Virus record (IMG/VR): IMGVR_UViG_3300042549_011231
Location: 1-26,652 of that record
Source of the DNA: a virus
Direction: 5' to 3' (one strand)
DNA length: 26,652 nucleotides
In this document: one piece after another, positions 14,125 to 22,029 of the stretch
Layout of the letters: each line of letters starts with the position of its first letter
How positions within the stretch are numbered: the stretch's first letter is position 1
Translations under genes and position numbers: made by a program
The notes under the pieces: model-generated
What the model was told of the DNA's origin: nothing
Seen by the model: the letters and a program-made list of their open reading frames with translations, nothing else
The model's database searches: none

Positions 14125-14218
14125 CCCCGCGCCGGCCGGGGGCGGATGGGCCGCCCTTGAGACGCCAGCGCTGAGAACACCGGCTCCTCAAAGGACCGGC
14201 GCGGGGCGGGGACCCGCC
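14125..14218 (+). promoter_or_regulatory. Structured 5' leader of the right operon
   Basis: CCCCGCGCCGG (14125-14135) and CCGGCGCGGGG (14196-14206) are perfect 11-base complements enclosing 60 nt. A second small hairpin GCGGG-GA-CCCGC (14206-14217) ends two bases before the GTG start at 14219 and covers the G-rich ribosome site. Folding could limit translation of the first gene. No T-run follows, so it is not a standard terminator. Confidence 0.35.
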
Positions 14219-14569
14219 GTGGGGCTGCATACTTCCGACACCGCCAAGGACCGCCTTCAGCACGCCGAGGCCGACCGCCTGTCCGACGTCCTGCTGGCGA
14301 TCGAGACCGTTCCCGCCCACACCTTCCGGCTGACGCCCCTGGCGGTCGGCCTGATCCCGGTGGTCAGCATCCAGCTGGGCGACCACCGCTGGCGGCTGTC
14401 GCCGGGCGAGACCCGCACCCTGGCCCGCTGCCTGACCTGGGACGGCGGCGGCCGGCACACCGGCCTGCTGGCCAGCATCTTCCACAGCGCCGCCTGCGAC
14501 GCCGAAGCCCTCGCCTGCCCTGTCGCCGCCGCCCGCCGGGCCGAGCTGATTGCGGCGGGTGCGGCGTGA
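14219..14569 (+). CDS. Unknown protein, first gene of the right operon
   Basis: This is a 116-residue protein starting at GTG with a G-rich but partly paired ribosome site. It is Ala/Leu/Arg-rich and has one pair of Cys (near residues 93 and 99). The core TPLAVGLIPVVSIQLGDHRW suggests a beta-sheet hydrophobic centre; it is not a membrane segment. Its stop overlaps the next GTG start by 4 nt. I do not recognise it. Confidence 0.6.
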   Translation: MGLHTSDTAKDRLQHAEADRLSDVLLAIETVPAHTFRLTPLAVGLIPVVSIQLGDHRWRLSPGETRTLARCLTWDGGGRHTGLLASIFHSAACDAEALACPVAAARRAELIAAGAA

Positions 14570-14829
14570 GCGGCCCGACCTTCACCTACCTGGACATCGG
14601 AGAGATCGTCGAACTCGGCGTCGATGACGAAGAGGACACCCTGATCGCGGCAGTCGAAGCGCGGGAGTTCGGAGACCTGCTCGCGGCGGCGCCGGCCATG
14701 GGCCGCGCCCTGCAAACCGCCGAGCGGTTCATGCGCGGCTTCGAAGACGACGACATGCAGGACGGCATCGGCGAACAGCTCGCCGAGATCCGCGAGGCCC
14801 TGGTGAACGCCGGGCTCGAAACCCTGTGA
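14566..14829 (+). CDS. Small acidic unknown protein
   Basis: This is an 87-residue, strongly acidic, helical protein (for example GVDDEEDTL and RGFEDDDMQDGIGEQLAEIR). It begins with GTG in a GTGA overlap with the previous gene and ends in another GTGA overlap with the next. The acidity could suit a DNA-mimic or protein inhibitor, but that is speculation from composition only. Confidence 0.62.
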   Translation: MSGPTFTYLDIGEIVELGVDDEEDTLIAAVEAREFGDLLAAAPAMGRALQTAERFMRGFEDDDMQDGIGEQLAEIREALVNAGLETL

Positions 14830-15326
14830 CCGCAAACCCCATTCCCACCTCGCGCGACGGCGGATTCCTCAATCTGACAGGATCAGCACCGACCGACGCG
14901 CGCGGTCCGGCGGAGGCTTTCCCCACGGCCTCCGCCGGTTCCTCCCTTGCCGCCCAGCCCCGCCGCGAGGCCCAGCCCGTGCGGCTGGTCTATCGCCAGG
15001 GCTTCCCCCGCGTGGCCTGGGAAGATCTCTCCGACCCGACTCTGCGGCAGGTGGCCCAGGCCATCTGCCGGGGACTAGGCATGGGTCCCGGCGACCTTGC
15101 CGTCGAGGCGGCCGGCACCGGCGCCTGGGCGATCAGCAAGGGCCTGTTCGATGACCAGCCGCCCAAGGGGACCCGCCTGGTCCGCGTCGAGGGCGTCGGC
15201 GCCCGCTGGCTGAAACCGGCTTTTGACCAGCTGCTGAACAGCGGCTGGGAACCGCCGCCGCCTCACCTGCTGGCGGCCACCGCGGCGCCCCCAACACCGC
15301 CCGCGGCTCTCCCGCCGGCCACCTGA
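14826..15326 (+). CDS. Unknown protein with Pro/Ala-rich tail
   Basis: This is a 166-residue protein with a GTG start overlapping the previous stop. Residues 1-45 look disordered. The middle (VRLVYRQGFPRVAWEDLSDP, then GARWLKPAFDQLLNSGWEPP) appears folded. The last 25 residues are mostly Pro and Ala. No catalytic motif is seen and no family is recognised. Translational coupling on both sides of the upstream trio implies coordinated expression. Confidence 0.58.
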   Translation: MTANPIPTSRDGGFLNLTGSAPTDARGPAEAFPTASAGSSLAAQPRREAQPVRLVYRQGFPRVAWEDLSDPTLRQVAQAICRGLGMGPGDLAVEAAGTGAWAISKGLFDDQPPKGTRLVRVEGVGARWLKPAFDQLLNSGWEPPPPHLLAATAAPPTPPAALPPAT

Positions 15327-15356
15327 CCCCCAAATTTCAACAGGAGCGCACCCGCC

Positions 15357-15620
15357 ATGAAGGGTTACCCCGAAGGCTATCCCGACCCCGACAACCGCCA
15401 CCAGGTGGCCACCGCCGAGCGCCATGCCGCCCGGCGCCGGGGCAAGCCGCCATCCGCCGCCGATCTCCGCCGCATCGCCCAGAGCCACGGGCAGCGCCAC
15501 AGAAACGGCGCCCAAAGCAGCGGAGGCCAGGCCCGGACCTGGGATGAGGCAGACCTGAAGCGCCGCTCGGGCCGAATCCTGACGCCGGCCGAACAGGCCC
15601 TGCTCGCTCAGGGGTTCTGA
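15357..15620 (+). CDS. Small basic unknown protein
   Basis: This is an 87-residue protein with AGGAG 10 nt before the ATG. It is rich in Arg, His and Gln (AERHAARRRGKPPSAADLRR, SHGQRHRNG) and so may bind nucleic acid. The N-terminus has the repeated motif GYPEGYPDPD. It ends 2 nt before the ParB-like gene. Function unknown. Confidence 0.6.
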   Translation: MKGYPEGYPDPDNRHQVATAERHAARRRGKPPSAADLRRIAQSHGQRHRNGAQSSGGQARTWDEADLKRRSGRILTPAEQALLAQGF

Positions 15621-15622
15621 CC

Positions 15623-17854
15623 ATGACTGCTCATGCCCTGACCACAGCCGCCATCGCCAACACCGCCGTCCTTCGCGAAATCGCCGAGGTCAAAGCGACC
15701 ATCGGCGTGGCGGTGGACCTGGACCAGCTCGCCGGGACCTTTCCCGAAACTCGCCGCGACAGTCTGAAGCGCAGCCTGGATAAGCTCATCGCCGATCGCG
15801 TACTGGAGGGCGACGTCGGGGGGTATGTCCTGACCGCCCAGGGCGAACGGGCCTTGCTGGGCATCGATGTGGCGGAGGGCCGGGTTCGCAGCCTTCCGGG
15901 CGAACTGACGGCCAACGGGTCCGCCGTGACGCCCCGTTGGCCGATCGACCGGGTCTATGCAAACCCGGACAACCCCCGCCAGATCATCGACCCCGACAAG
16001 GATATCGACCTCGCCAAGAGCATCGCCTCCGCCGGCGACATCCTGCAGCCCCTGGTCCTGACCCCGCCCGATGCGAGCGGCGCTCGCATGATCTGGATCG
16101 GCCATCGCCGCTACCGGGCCGCCGCCCTGCTCGCCGACTGGGGCGAGCTGCCGCCGGAGCTCGACGCCGGACTGCCGTTCAAGGAATCGGCGATCGATCC
16201 CACTCTTGACGATCCGGCCCGCCGCGCCCTGTCGATCAAGACCGCTCTGATCGAGAACAGCCAGCGCGAGGACCTAACCCCCTGGGAAGACGCCCAGGGC
16301 CTCGCCGCCTACCAGGCCCTGACCGGCCTTTCGGCCAGGGCCATCGCCTTCGACCTGGGCCGGGCCCGCGAGGGGTCGGAGACCGGCGTCAAGGACGTCC
16401 AGGAGAAGATCAAGGTCGCCCGCGAAGCCACCCTCGACGACGTCGCCAAGCATGAGGACGATCCGGAGACCCACAGCTGGGAATGGCTGCGCGGCACCAC
16501 GCGCAAGGCCCAGACCGGCCTGACCGCCAAACAGCGGCTCTGCCTGGTCGAGGTCTGTGACTACCTGGTCGGCCTGGGCGCCCAGCCGGCCGGCTCCACC
16601 AATGGGCCGATCCTCGATTACCGCGAACTGGGCGGAGACTACGGCTTGGTCACGGCGGGGCTGCTGGGCTTCGGATCCGGCGGGCGCGATGGCAGCATTG
16701 TCATGGTTTTCCAGAAGACCTGGGACACCGTCGCCGAGCTGGGCCAGCTGCGCCGCGACGACGAGAGCGCCAAGGACCGCGCGCAGCGGCTGATGGTCCT
16801 GCGGTCCGAGGTCGTCAGCCCCTCGCGCGCCCAGCTGGCGGAACACACCGGCGCCTATGTCACCTCGTGGCTGAACTACCGCCGGCCGGAACGGGAAATC
16901 AAAGGACTGGACTCGGAACGCCTCGACCGGCTGACCGACCAGGCCATGGCGCGGGTCGCCGCCGATACCTCCGGTCCTGGCCAACGGCCGAGCGAGACGC
17001 CCCAACTGGGCGTCGTCGATCCGGAAAACCCCCTCATCGTCGACGGCCGTCACTTCCCCAACGAGACGCTGAAGAACGAATACCTCCGCCGCCTGCGCGG
17101 TGAGGGCGGCGCCGGATCCCCGCGCAAGCCGGATGCCGAGCGGGAGGCGGCAGTCATGACGCCGGCCGACCTTGTGCTGGCCCTGCCTCCCAGCCAGCGG
17201 CTGGCGCTTTTCGAGCTGGCGCGAAAGATCGAGGACCATGCGGAGACGCCGCTGATCGAGATTCCCGGCGCGGCGACCTATGCCGCCGTCATCGGCAAAT
17301 ACTGGCTCAGCCAGGACGTCAGCGATCTCAAGGCGGCGGGCCTGATCGTGGTCGATCACAACCGGGGCAGCGGCGGCCGACCCGTCGCCGCCCTGACCGC
17401 CAAGGCCGAGGACTGGCTCGCCGACATCGGATGGGACGACACACCGCAGTTGCTGGTCAAGGCGCGGCTGGAGCGCGGCGTCGTCGAGCCGCCGCCGGAG
17501 GGCCGGTTCGTCACCGACTGGCTTAACCCGGTCGAGGCTGAAAGCCGGCCGCTGGCTGATGTCGTCGCCGATGAGCCGCAGGACGACGCGCCGGCCGCCG
17601 AGCCGGTTATAGCCGGGGCGGAGGCGCCGGTCGATCCGATGGTCCAGGCGCTCGCCTCCCTCTGGAACGCCGCGAGCGAAGCCCACGCCTTGCTCTATCG
17701 CCTGGAAGTGGCGGCCGGTGACATCGACGAGCCACAGGTTCCCGATGAGGAATTTCAGAGGATCAAACTCGACCTGCAGCTGGCGCTGATGGCGGCCACT
17801 GCCCACGCACCGAGGGCGTTGCTCAAGGCGCCGAAGGGCGAGGGCGGCGAATGA
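15623..17854 (+). CDS. ParB-like protein, 743 residues, with extra winged-helix regions
   Basis: Residues about 18-85 look like a winged helix. The ParB/Spo0J N-terminal domain follows: YANPDNPR (112-119), LAKSIASAGDILQPLVL (130-146), GHRRYRAA (160-167; the family box is GERRxRA), then ALIENSQREDLTPWEDA. A middle region is of unknown fold. A second winged-helix-like segment lies near residues 513-615 (from TPADLVLALPPSQRL to TAKAEDWLADIG). The C-terminus is acidic. It is much longer than typical ParB (about 300 residues) and no ParA gene is nearby, so plasmid-style partition is not implied; ParB-fold phage proteins also act as regulators or nucleases. The dispersed palindrome encodes residues 150-156, just before the catalytic-type box. 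The ATG has AGGGG upstream. Confidence 0.82.
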   Translation: MTAHALTTAAIANTAVLREIAEVKATIGVAVDLDQLAGTFPETRRDSLKRSLDKLIADRVLEGDVGGYVLTAQGERALLGIDVAEGRVRSLPGELTANGSAVTPRWPIDRVYANPDNPRQIIDPDKDIDLAKSIASAGDILQPLVLTPPDASGARMIWIGHRRYRAAALLADWGELPPELDAGLPFKESAIDPTLDDPARRALSIKTALIENSQREDLTPWEDAQGLAAYQALTGLSARAIAFDLGRAREGSETGVKDVQEKIKVAREATLDDVAKHEDDPETHSWEWLRGTTRKAQTGLTAKQRLCLVEVCDYLVGLGAQPAGSTNGPILDYRELGGDYGLVTAGLLGFGSGGRDGSIVMVFQKTWDTVAELGQLRRDDESAKDRAQRLMVLRSEVVSPSRAQLAEHTGAYVTSWLNYRRPEREIKGLDSERLDRLTDQAMARVAADTSGPGQRPSETPQLGVVDPENPLIVDGRHFPNETLKNEYLRRLRGEGGAGSPRKPDAEREAAVMTPADLVLALPPSQRLALFELARKIEDHAETPLIEIPGAATYAAVIGKYWLSQDVSDLKAAGLIVVDHNRGSGGRPVAALTAKAEDWLADIGWDDTPQLLVKARLERGVVEPPPEGRFVTDWLNPVEAESRPLADVVADEPQDDAPAAEPVIAGAEAPVDPMVQALASLWNAASEAHALLYRLEVAAGDIDEPQVPDEEFQRIKLDLQLALMAATAHAPRALLKAPKGEGGE
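16070..16090. repeat. Dispersed in-frame palindrome, copy 3
   Basis: This copy has the complete 15-base core with one mismatch at the outer end. Read on the plus strand it gives D-A-S-G-A-R-M, residues 150-156 of the ParB-like protein, in the loop between a beta strand and the GHRRYRAA box. The codon phase is identical to the other copies. Confidence 0.9.
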
Positions 17855-18132
17855 CCAGCCACCCGCTCACCCGCCATCAGCAGGCCCAGCTGGTCCTGCT
17901 GATCAGCCACAGCGCCGGCAGCGAGGCGGCGGCCCTGGACGTCTACCGCGCCAGGGCCGTCAACCCGGCGACCATGGCGACCCTGTCGGTCATGGGCCTG
18001 ACCCACTCGAAGGTTCTGCGGCATGGCCGGGACGGGCTGGGGGGCCAGCTCACCGTCTATTGGCTGACCGACGAGGGGATGGGCGTCGCGAACCGCCTTC
18101 GCGACGCCGCCGGCGGGATGACCAAGCCATGA
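17851..18132 (+). CDS. Small winged-helix-like unknown protein
   Basis: This is a 93-residue protein starting at an ATG that overlaps the ParB-like stop by 4 nt. The layout is helix (HQQAQLVLLISH), then STSK-like SVMGLTHSKVLRHG, then a hairpin GGQLTVYWLTDEGMGVANRL, which looks like a winged-helix fold such as those in phage small regulators. The start codon of the next gene overlaps its stop. DNA binding is plausible but not proven. Confidence 0.62.
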   Translation: MTSHPLTRHQQAQLVLLISHSAGSEAAALDVYRARAVNPATMATLSVMGLTHSKVLRHGRDGLGGQLTVYWLTDEGMGVANRLRDAAGGMTKP

Positions 18133-18353
18133 CCCCGGCCGACATCCAGGGTTGGCGCGACTTGGCGGCCGCCCTCTTCCCGATCGGCGTCTCGCTGACC
18201 TGCGGCGCCGCCTTCCTCGCCGGCGCGGTCCTGATGATCGGCGAGCTGCGCTTCATCAACCGCCGCTGGCTCGGCGACCACGCCCGCGGCGCGATCTCCA
18301 TCGCCCTGCTCTTCATCGCCCTGATCGCCTGGAACGCCGTCGCGATCGGCTGA
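18129..18353 (+). CDS. Small two-helix membrane protein
   Basis: This is a 74-residue protein whose ATG overlaps the previous stop (ATGA). Hydrophobic segments are at about 13-40 (LAAALFPIGVSLTCGAAFLA onward) and 54-73 (ISIALLFIALIAWNAVAIG), joined by a basic loop (RFINRRWLGDHARG). It should sit in the inner membrane with the loop in the cytoplasm. Early phage membrane proteins of this size may modulate lysis or exclusion; no specific role can be assigned. Confidence 0.65.
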   Translation: MTPADIQGWRDLAAALFPIGVSLTCGAAFLAGAVLMIGELRFINRRWLGDHARGAISIALLFIALIAWNAVAIG

Positions 18354-18377
18354 CCCCTCAGACTGAAAGGAGCCCCC

Positions 18378-19718
18378 GTGGCCCACATCATGATCGACCT
18401 CGAGACCTTCGGAAATCAACCGGGCTCCGTGCTGCGCTCCCTGGGCGCCGTGGTCTTCGATCCGCTGACCGGCTCCCTAGGGGCCGAGTTCTACATCAAC
18501 ATCGATCGCGCCGACTCCGAGCGCCTCGGCATGGTGGTCGATCCGGAAACCGAGGCCTGGTGGGCGAGACAGTCGGAAGCGGCGCGGGCCGCCCTGGAGA
18601 TCGATCCACGCCCGCTGACCGAGGCGCTCGAGGCCTTCACTGTCTTCTTCAAAGAAAACCGCGGTTATCAGGTTTGGGGCCAAGGCAAGGACTACGATCC
18701 CGTCCTGCTGGCAGCCGCCTATCGCGCCGCCGCACTTCGAACCCCTTGGGATTACAACGCCACCCGAGACACCCGCACCGCCTATGAGATCAGCGGTGTC
18801 CGACCCGATCGGTTGAGGGTCAGCCTGCACAATGCCCTCGAGGACGCGAAGGCCCAGGCGGCCGACGTCGCCAAGTCCTTCGCCCGGGTCGCGACACTCG
18901 GCGGCGAACAGGGCGCCGAGAGCGCGCGGCATTTGCCGGCGGAGATCCGCGCCCTGGAGCTGGACCGCCTGCGCGAAGAGGTCTGGGCCTGGCGCCAGGA
19001 CGCGGCCGCGCGGATCTGGGGGATGAAGGCCAGCATCAAGGGCAGCCTAACGCTCGGCGAAGAGGATCGCGCCACCGACATCATGGTCAACTTCCTGCGC
19101 CCGTCGGCCCAGGCGTTGGCCAGCTACATCGAGGGCGACTTCCACCAGGCCTGTGAGGACTGCGGAAAGCCGCTGCTGCACGGCCAGGCGGTCTGGCCGG
19201 TCGAGGACGCCAACGATGTCCACGTCAGTTGCTGGCCCGGCCCGATCGTCCAGGACGGCGTCGAGGTTCAGTCCTTCATCTACTCCGATCACTGGACGCC
19301 CGCGGGCGTCAAGGCGATCGCCGTCGAGGCCCTCGCCTTCTGCGACCATGAAGAGGAGGAAGATCCGGCCGCTCATGCGAGCGGCGCTCGCACCTGCCGG
19401 ATCTGCGGCTGCACCGACGACCACGCCTGCGAGACCCCGACCGGCCCCTGCTACTGGGTGACCAAGTTCGTCTGCAGCAACCCGCGCTGTATGCGCCAGG
19501 TGACGCCCACCTGGTTCGGCAAGATCCTCGACCAGCTGTTCGGCCGCCGCCGCTACGTCGTCATCGAGCTGGGCGGCATGTTCACCGCCTGCCACCTCAA
19601 CCAGGTCGAGACCAGCGACCGCATCGTCCGGCAGGACCTCACCCCCTGGCGCGCCGTCACCCTCGCCCGCGAGTTCAACGAGTTCGGCGAGCCTCCGGCC
19701 AAGGGAGACGGCCAATGA
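18378..19718 (+). CDS. DEDDh 3'-5' exonuclease with C-terminal Cys-rich region
   Basis: This is a 446-residue protein. The nuclease domain (1-165) has IMIDLETFG (D7, E9), GKDYDP (103-108) and the closing box LHNALEDAKAQA (H151, D156), the DEDDh set seen in phage and RecE-like/Rv2179c-type exonucleases. Residues 195-255 are helical. Two Cys clusters follow: C259-x2-C262 with C285, and CRICGC...DDHAC...GPCYW (C340, C343, C345, C351, C358) with C366 and C371; the latter resembles small stand-alone phage zinc proteins, so this looks like a fusion. The GTG start has AAGGAG 5 nt upstream. The palindrome encodes residues 333-339 right at the junction before C340. Likely trims single-stranded DNA or RNA. 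Confidence 0.83.
   Translation: MAHIMIDLETFGNQPGSVLRSLGAVVFDPLTGSLGAEFYINIDRADSERLGMVVDPETEAWWARQSEAARAALEIDPRPLTEALEAFTVFFKENRGYQVWGQGKDYDPVLLAAAYRAAALRTPWDYNATRDTRTAYEISGVRPDRLRVSLHNALEDAKAQAADVAKSFARVATLGGEQGAESARHLPAEIRALELDRLREEVWAWRQDAAARIWGMKASIKGSLTLGEEDRATDIMVNFLRPSAQALASYIEGDFHQACEDCGKPLLHGQAVWPVEDANDVHVSCWPGPIVQDGVEVQSFIYSDHWTPAGVKAIAVEALAFCDHEEEEDPAAHASGARTCRICGCTDDHACETPTGPCYWVTKFVCSNPRCMRQVTPTWFGKILDQLFGRRRYVVIELGGMFTACHLNQVETSDRIVRQDLTPWRAVTLAREFNEFGEPPAKGDGQ
19374..19394. repeat. Dispersed in-frame palindrome, copy 4
   Basis: The core GCGAGCGGCGCTCGC is complete and the outer bases have drifted. Read on the plus strand it gives H-A-S-G-A-R-T, residues 333-339 of the exonuclease, at the junction between an acidic linker and the Cys-rich tail. 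The codon phase matches the other three copies. Confidence 0.9.
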
Positions 19719-20164
19719 GCGGGACCCTCTGGTACGTCACCGACTACTGCGACGAGACCATGCCTTGCGCCCCGACGCTCGAGGGCTGGGCGGAGTGGCT
19801 GTCGAAGCCGGACCTCGACTGGTCCCGTCCCGAGCCAGCCGCCCACGGCGACACCTTCCAGGCCACGACCATGGAGCGTCACGACGACGTCGTCGCCGAA
19901 TGGACCGGGGAGGCCTGGACCATCACTCCGGAGCCCCCGCCCGGCGCCGACTTCTTCGCGGTGACCACGGGCGGTGGCGGCTGGGACGCCGATATGTCCG
20001 GCGAGACGCCGCTCGATGCGCTCGGCGACGAGGAGGCCCGGCAATACCATGGCGACGGCCCCGTCGACCTGGCCTGCTGCACCCAGATCGAGACCGACTT
20101 CCTGCTGCGGTTCGAGATCACCCCGGCCGGCTCCCGCCTCTACAGCCTGGGGCCGGTTCAATGA
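19715..20164 (+). CDS. Unknown acidic protein
   Basis: This is a 149-residue protein starting at an ATG overlapping the exonuclease stop. It is acidic and Trp-rich (LWYVTDYCDETMP, LEGWAEWLSKPDLDW, EWTGEAWTITPEPPPGADFF). No catalytic motif or membrane helix is visible. Coupling to the exonuclease suggests a related role. I do not recognise the family. Confidence 0.62.
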   Translation: MSGTLWYVTDYCDETMPCAPTLEGWAEWLSKPDLDWSRPEPAAHGDTFQATTMERHDDVVAEWTGEAWTITPEPPPGADFFAVTTGGGGWDADMSGETPLDALGDEEARQYHGDGPVDLACCTQIETDFLLRFEITPAGSRLYSLGPVQ

Positions 20165-20256
20165 GCGGGCCCGACAAGAGACGCCGCCTCGCCGCCCGCG
20201 CCCGGATCGTCGCCGAAATCGAGCGCCTGGACCGCGCCGGCGGGGAGAAGGTCTGA
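20161..20256 (+). CDS. Very small basic protein, possible linker ORF
   Basis: This is a 31-residue frame in ATGA overlap with the previous gene, ending 2 nt before the next start. The peptide is a single basic helix (PDKRRRLAARARIVAEIERL). Clean overlaps on both sides favour a real gene, but length alone gives weak support. Confidence 0.4.
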   Translation: MSGPDKRRRLAARARIVAEIERLDRAGGEKV

Positions 20257-20258
20257 CC

Positions 20259-21386
20259 ATGGCCGACAAGACCGCGATCGAATGGACGGACGCGACCTGG
20301 AATCCGATCACCGGGTGCAGCGTCGTCTCGCCGGGTTGCACCAACTGCTACGCCATGAAGCTCGCCGGCACGCGGTTGAAGAAACACCCGACTCGCCAAG
20401 GCCTGACCCGCGACACCAAGGCCGGGCCGGTCTGGACCGGCGAGGTCCGGTTCAACGAGACGCAGCTGCTGGAGCCGCTGCACTGGACCCGCCCCCGCAA
20501 GATCTTCGTCTGCGCTCATGGCGACCTGTTCCACGAAAGTGTGCCGAACGCCTGGATCGATAGGGTCTGGGCGATCATGGCGCTCACGCCGCATCACACC
20601 TACCAGGTCCTGACAAAACGGTCGGCGCGCCTGCGCCAGTACCTGACCGACCCGGCCACGGTGCGCCGGATCATCAATGAGGCCTTCCGCCTGGACTGCG
20701 AAACCGGGGCCTGGATGAGCGCAGATCATCAGATCGCCGGCGATCCTATTCTGCCACTGGGCAACGTCTGGCTGGGCGTCTCAGCCGAAGACCAGGCCCG
20801 CGCCGATGAGCGGATTCCGGACCTGCTGTCGACGCCGGCGGCCGTCCGATTCCTGTCGGCTGAACCGTTGCTGGGGCCGATCGACCTCTACAACGGCGAC
20901 CCAGATCCCCGCCTCGGCGGACTTATAGCGACCGAGACATTCATCGGCGACTGGTGGGAACCTGGCGACGATCCAAAGGGGCCATCACGCCATGGCCTCG
21001 ACTGGGTGATCGTCGGCGGCGAAAGCGGCCCCGGAGCCCGCCCTATGCATCCAGATTGGATAAGGTCACTGCGGGGCCAATGCGAGGTCGCCGACGTCGA
21101 CTTCCACTTCAAGCAGCACGGCGCCTGGATCGCCATCGACCAAATTCCCGATGGCGCGGCCGACGGGCTCTACAACGCCCCGCCGCGCGGGGATCCAGAG
21201 GCCTCGCGTCGGTGCAAGGTCGAGACCCTCGTGCTTCACAGGGACGGCAGCCGGCACACCCAGGGCGCACCCATGGCCTACCGGGCCCACGCCGGCGGGA
21301 TGCTGATGTTCAAGGTCGGCAAGAAAGCCGCCGGCCGGCTGCTCGACGGCCGCACCCACGACGACTTCCCGACGGTGCAGCCATGA
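20259..21386 (+). CDS. Phage Gp37/Gp68 family protein (DUF5131)
   Basis: This is a 375-residue protein with the family opening IEWTDATWNPITGC...SPGCTNCYAMK, giving C20, C27 and C30, a likely metal or iron-sulphur site like that of radical SAM proteins. Later family segments include VRFNE, FVCAHGDLFHE, YQVLTKRSARL, GNVWLGVSAED, VRFLSAEPLLGPI, WVIVGGESGPGARPMHPDW and FHFKQHGAW. The biochemical role is not established; members are common in phages. The ATG at 20259 is preferred, with AAGG about 8 nt upstream; a longer frame from 19974 is only a shadow. It overlaps the next gene by 4 nt. Confidence 0.9.
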   Translation: MADKTAIEWTDATWNPITGCSVVSPGCTNCYAMKLAGTRLKKHPTRQGLTRDTKAGPVWTGEVRFNETQLLEPLHWTRPRKIFVCAHGDLFHESVPNAWIDRVWAIMALTPHHTYQVLTKRSARLRQYLTDPATVRRIINEAFRLDCETGAWMSADHQIAGDPILPLGNVWLGVSAEDQARADERIPDLLSTPAAVRFLSAEPLLGPIDLYNGDPDPRLGGLIATETFIGDWWEPGDDPKGPSRHGLDWVIVGGESGPGARPMHPDWIRSLRGQCEVADVDFHFKQHGAWIAIDQIPDGAADGLYNAPPRGDPEASRRCKVETLVLHRDGSRHTQGAPMAYRAHAGGMLMFKVGKKAAGRLLDGRTHDDFPTVQP

Positions 21387-21688
21387 TCGTCGTCCGCGTG
21401 GAATTGTGGAGCGCCATCACCGGTCAGAAGACCGAGCTGGCCCGAATGCACATCTGCAACGTCAGCGGCGCGGGCCGTCGCCGCGATTATCAGGCCCAGG
21501 TGTTCCGGGGCCGCTCGAAGGCCGCCCTCGACAAGCGGTCGGTGCTGCGCACCGGGGCTCTGACCAACTGGCCCAGCCTCGATCTGCACGTCTGGAACAT
21601 GGTCGCCGCTCTGCTGGCCAGCATGGGCTACGGCGACCCGAAAACCAAACCGCCGGCGCAGGCCGGCCAATCCGCAAAGGAGGACTAA
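21383..21688 (+). CDS. Small conserved-type phage protein, unknown
   Basis: This is a 101-residue protein with the ATG overlapping the Gp37/68-family stop. It begins MIVVRVELWSAITGQKTELA and contains RDYQAQVFRGRSKAAL and HVWNMVAALLASMGYG. This pattern is familiar from alphaproteobacterial phages, where it is annotated only as hypothetical. It is soluble and basic. The role is unknown. Confidence 0.65.
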   Translation: MIVVRVELWSAITGQKTELARMHICNVSGAGRRRDYQAQVFRGRSKAALDKRSVLRTGALTNWPSLDLHVWNMVAALLASMGYGDPKTKPPAQAGQSAKED

Positions 21689-21690
21689 CC

Positions 21691-22029
21691 ATGGAAACGC
21701 CCCAGATCCCGACCCTCCCGCCGTTCGTCGCCGGGACGCCGGTGATGATCCCGGCCACCTTCCTGCGCAAGGCCAGCGACGAGGACCGCCCCGGCGAGGC
21801 CGTCGTCCGCCTGCCCAACAACGAGGTGATGTTCGTCCAGCTTGCGGCCGTCTCGCCGCTGATCCCCACGGGCACGGTCGACGCCATCATCGAGATCTGC
21901 GCCCAGGCCGCCGAGGCCCAGGACCGCGCCGGCCTCGAGTGGGTGCGCGAGAGCCTCTGGGCGAACATCCTCAAGCGCGCCGGCGACAACGTCCGGCGGC
22001 TGAAGGCCGCCCGGGGCGGTGACCGATGA
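21691..22029 (+). CDS. Unknown phage protein
   Basis: This is a 112-residue protein with one of the strongest ribosome sites in the window (AAGGAGG, 8 nt before the ATG at 21691). It starts with a Pro-rich stretch (PQIPTLPPFVAGTPV), then a beta region (AVVRLPNNEVMFVQLAAVSPL) and a helical C-terminus. No recognisable motif. The strong ribosome site suggests high expression within the operon. Confidence 0.65.
   Translation: METPQIPTLPPFVAGTPVMIPATFLRKASDEDRPGEAVVRLPNNEVMFVQLAAVSPLIPTGTVDAIIEICAQAAEAQDRAGLEWVRESLWANILKRAGDNVRRLKAARGGDR

Noticed and set aside
14125-14206. Intrinsic terminator before the right operon
   Set aside because: Arms are perfect but 60 nt apart and no T-run follows; better described as a structured leader.
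16274-17806. 510-codon minus-strand frame opposite the ParB-like gene
   Set aside because: Shadow frame; the plus strand carries the ParB domain and clean overlaps with neighbours.
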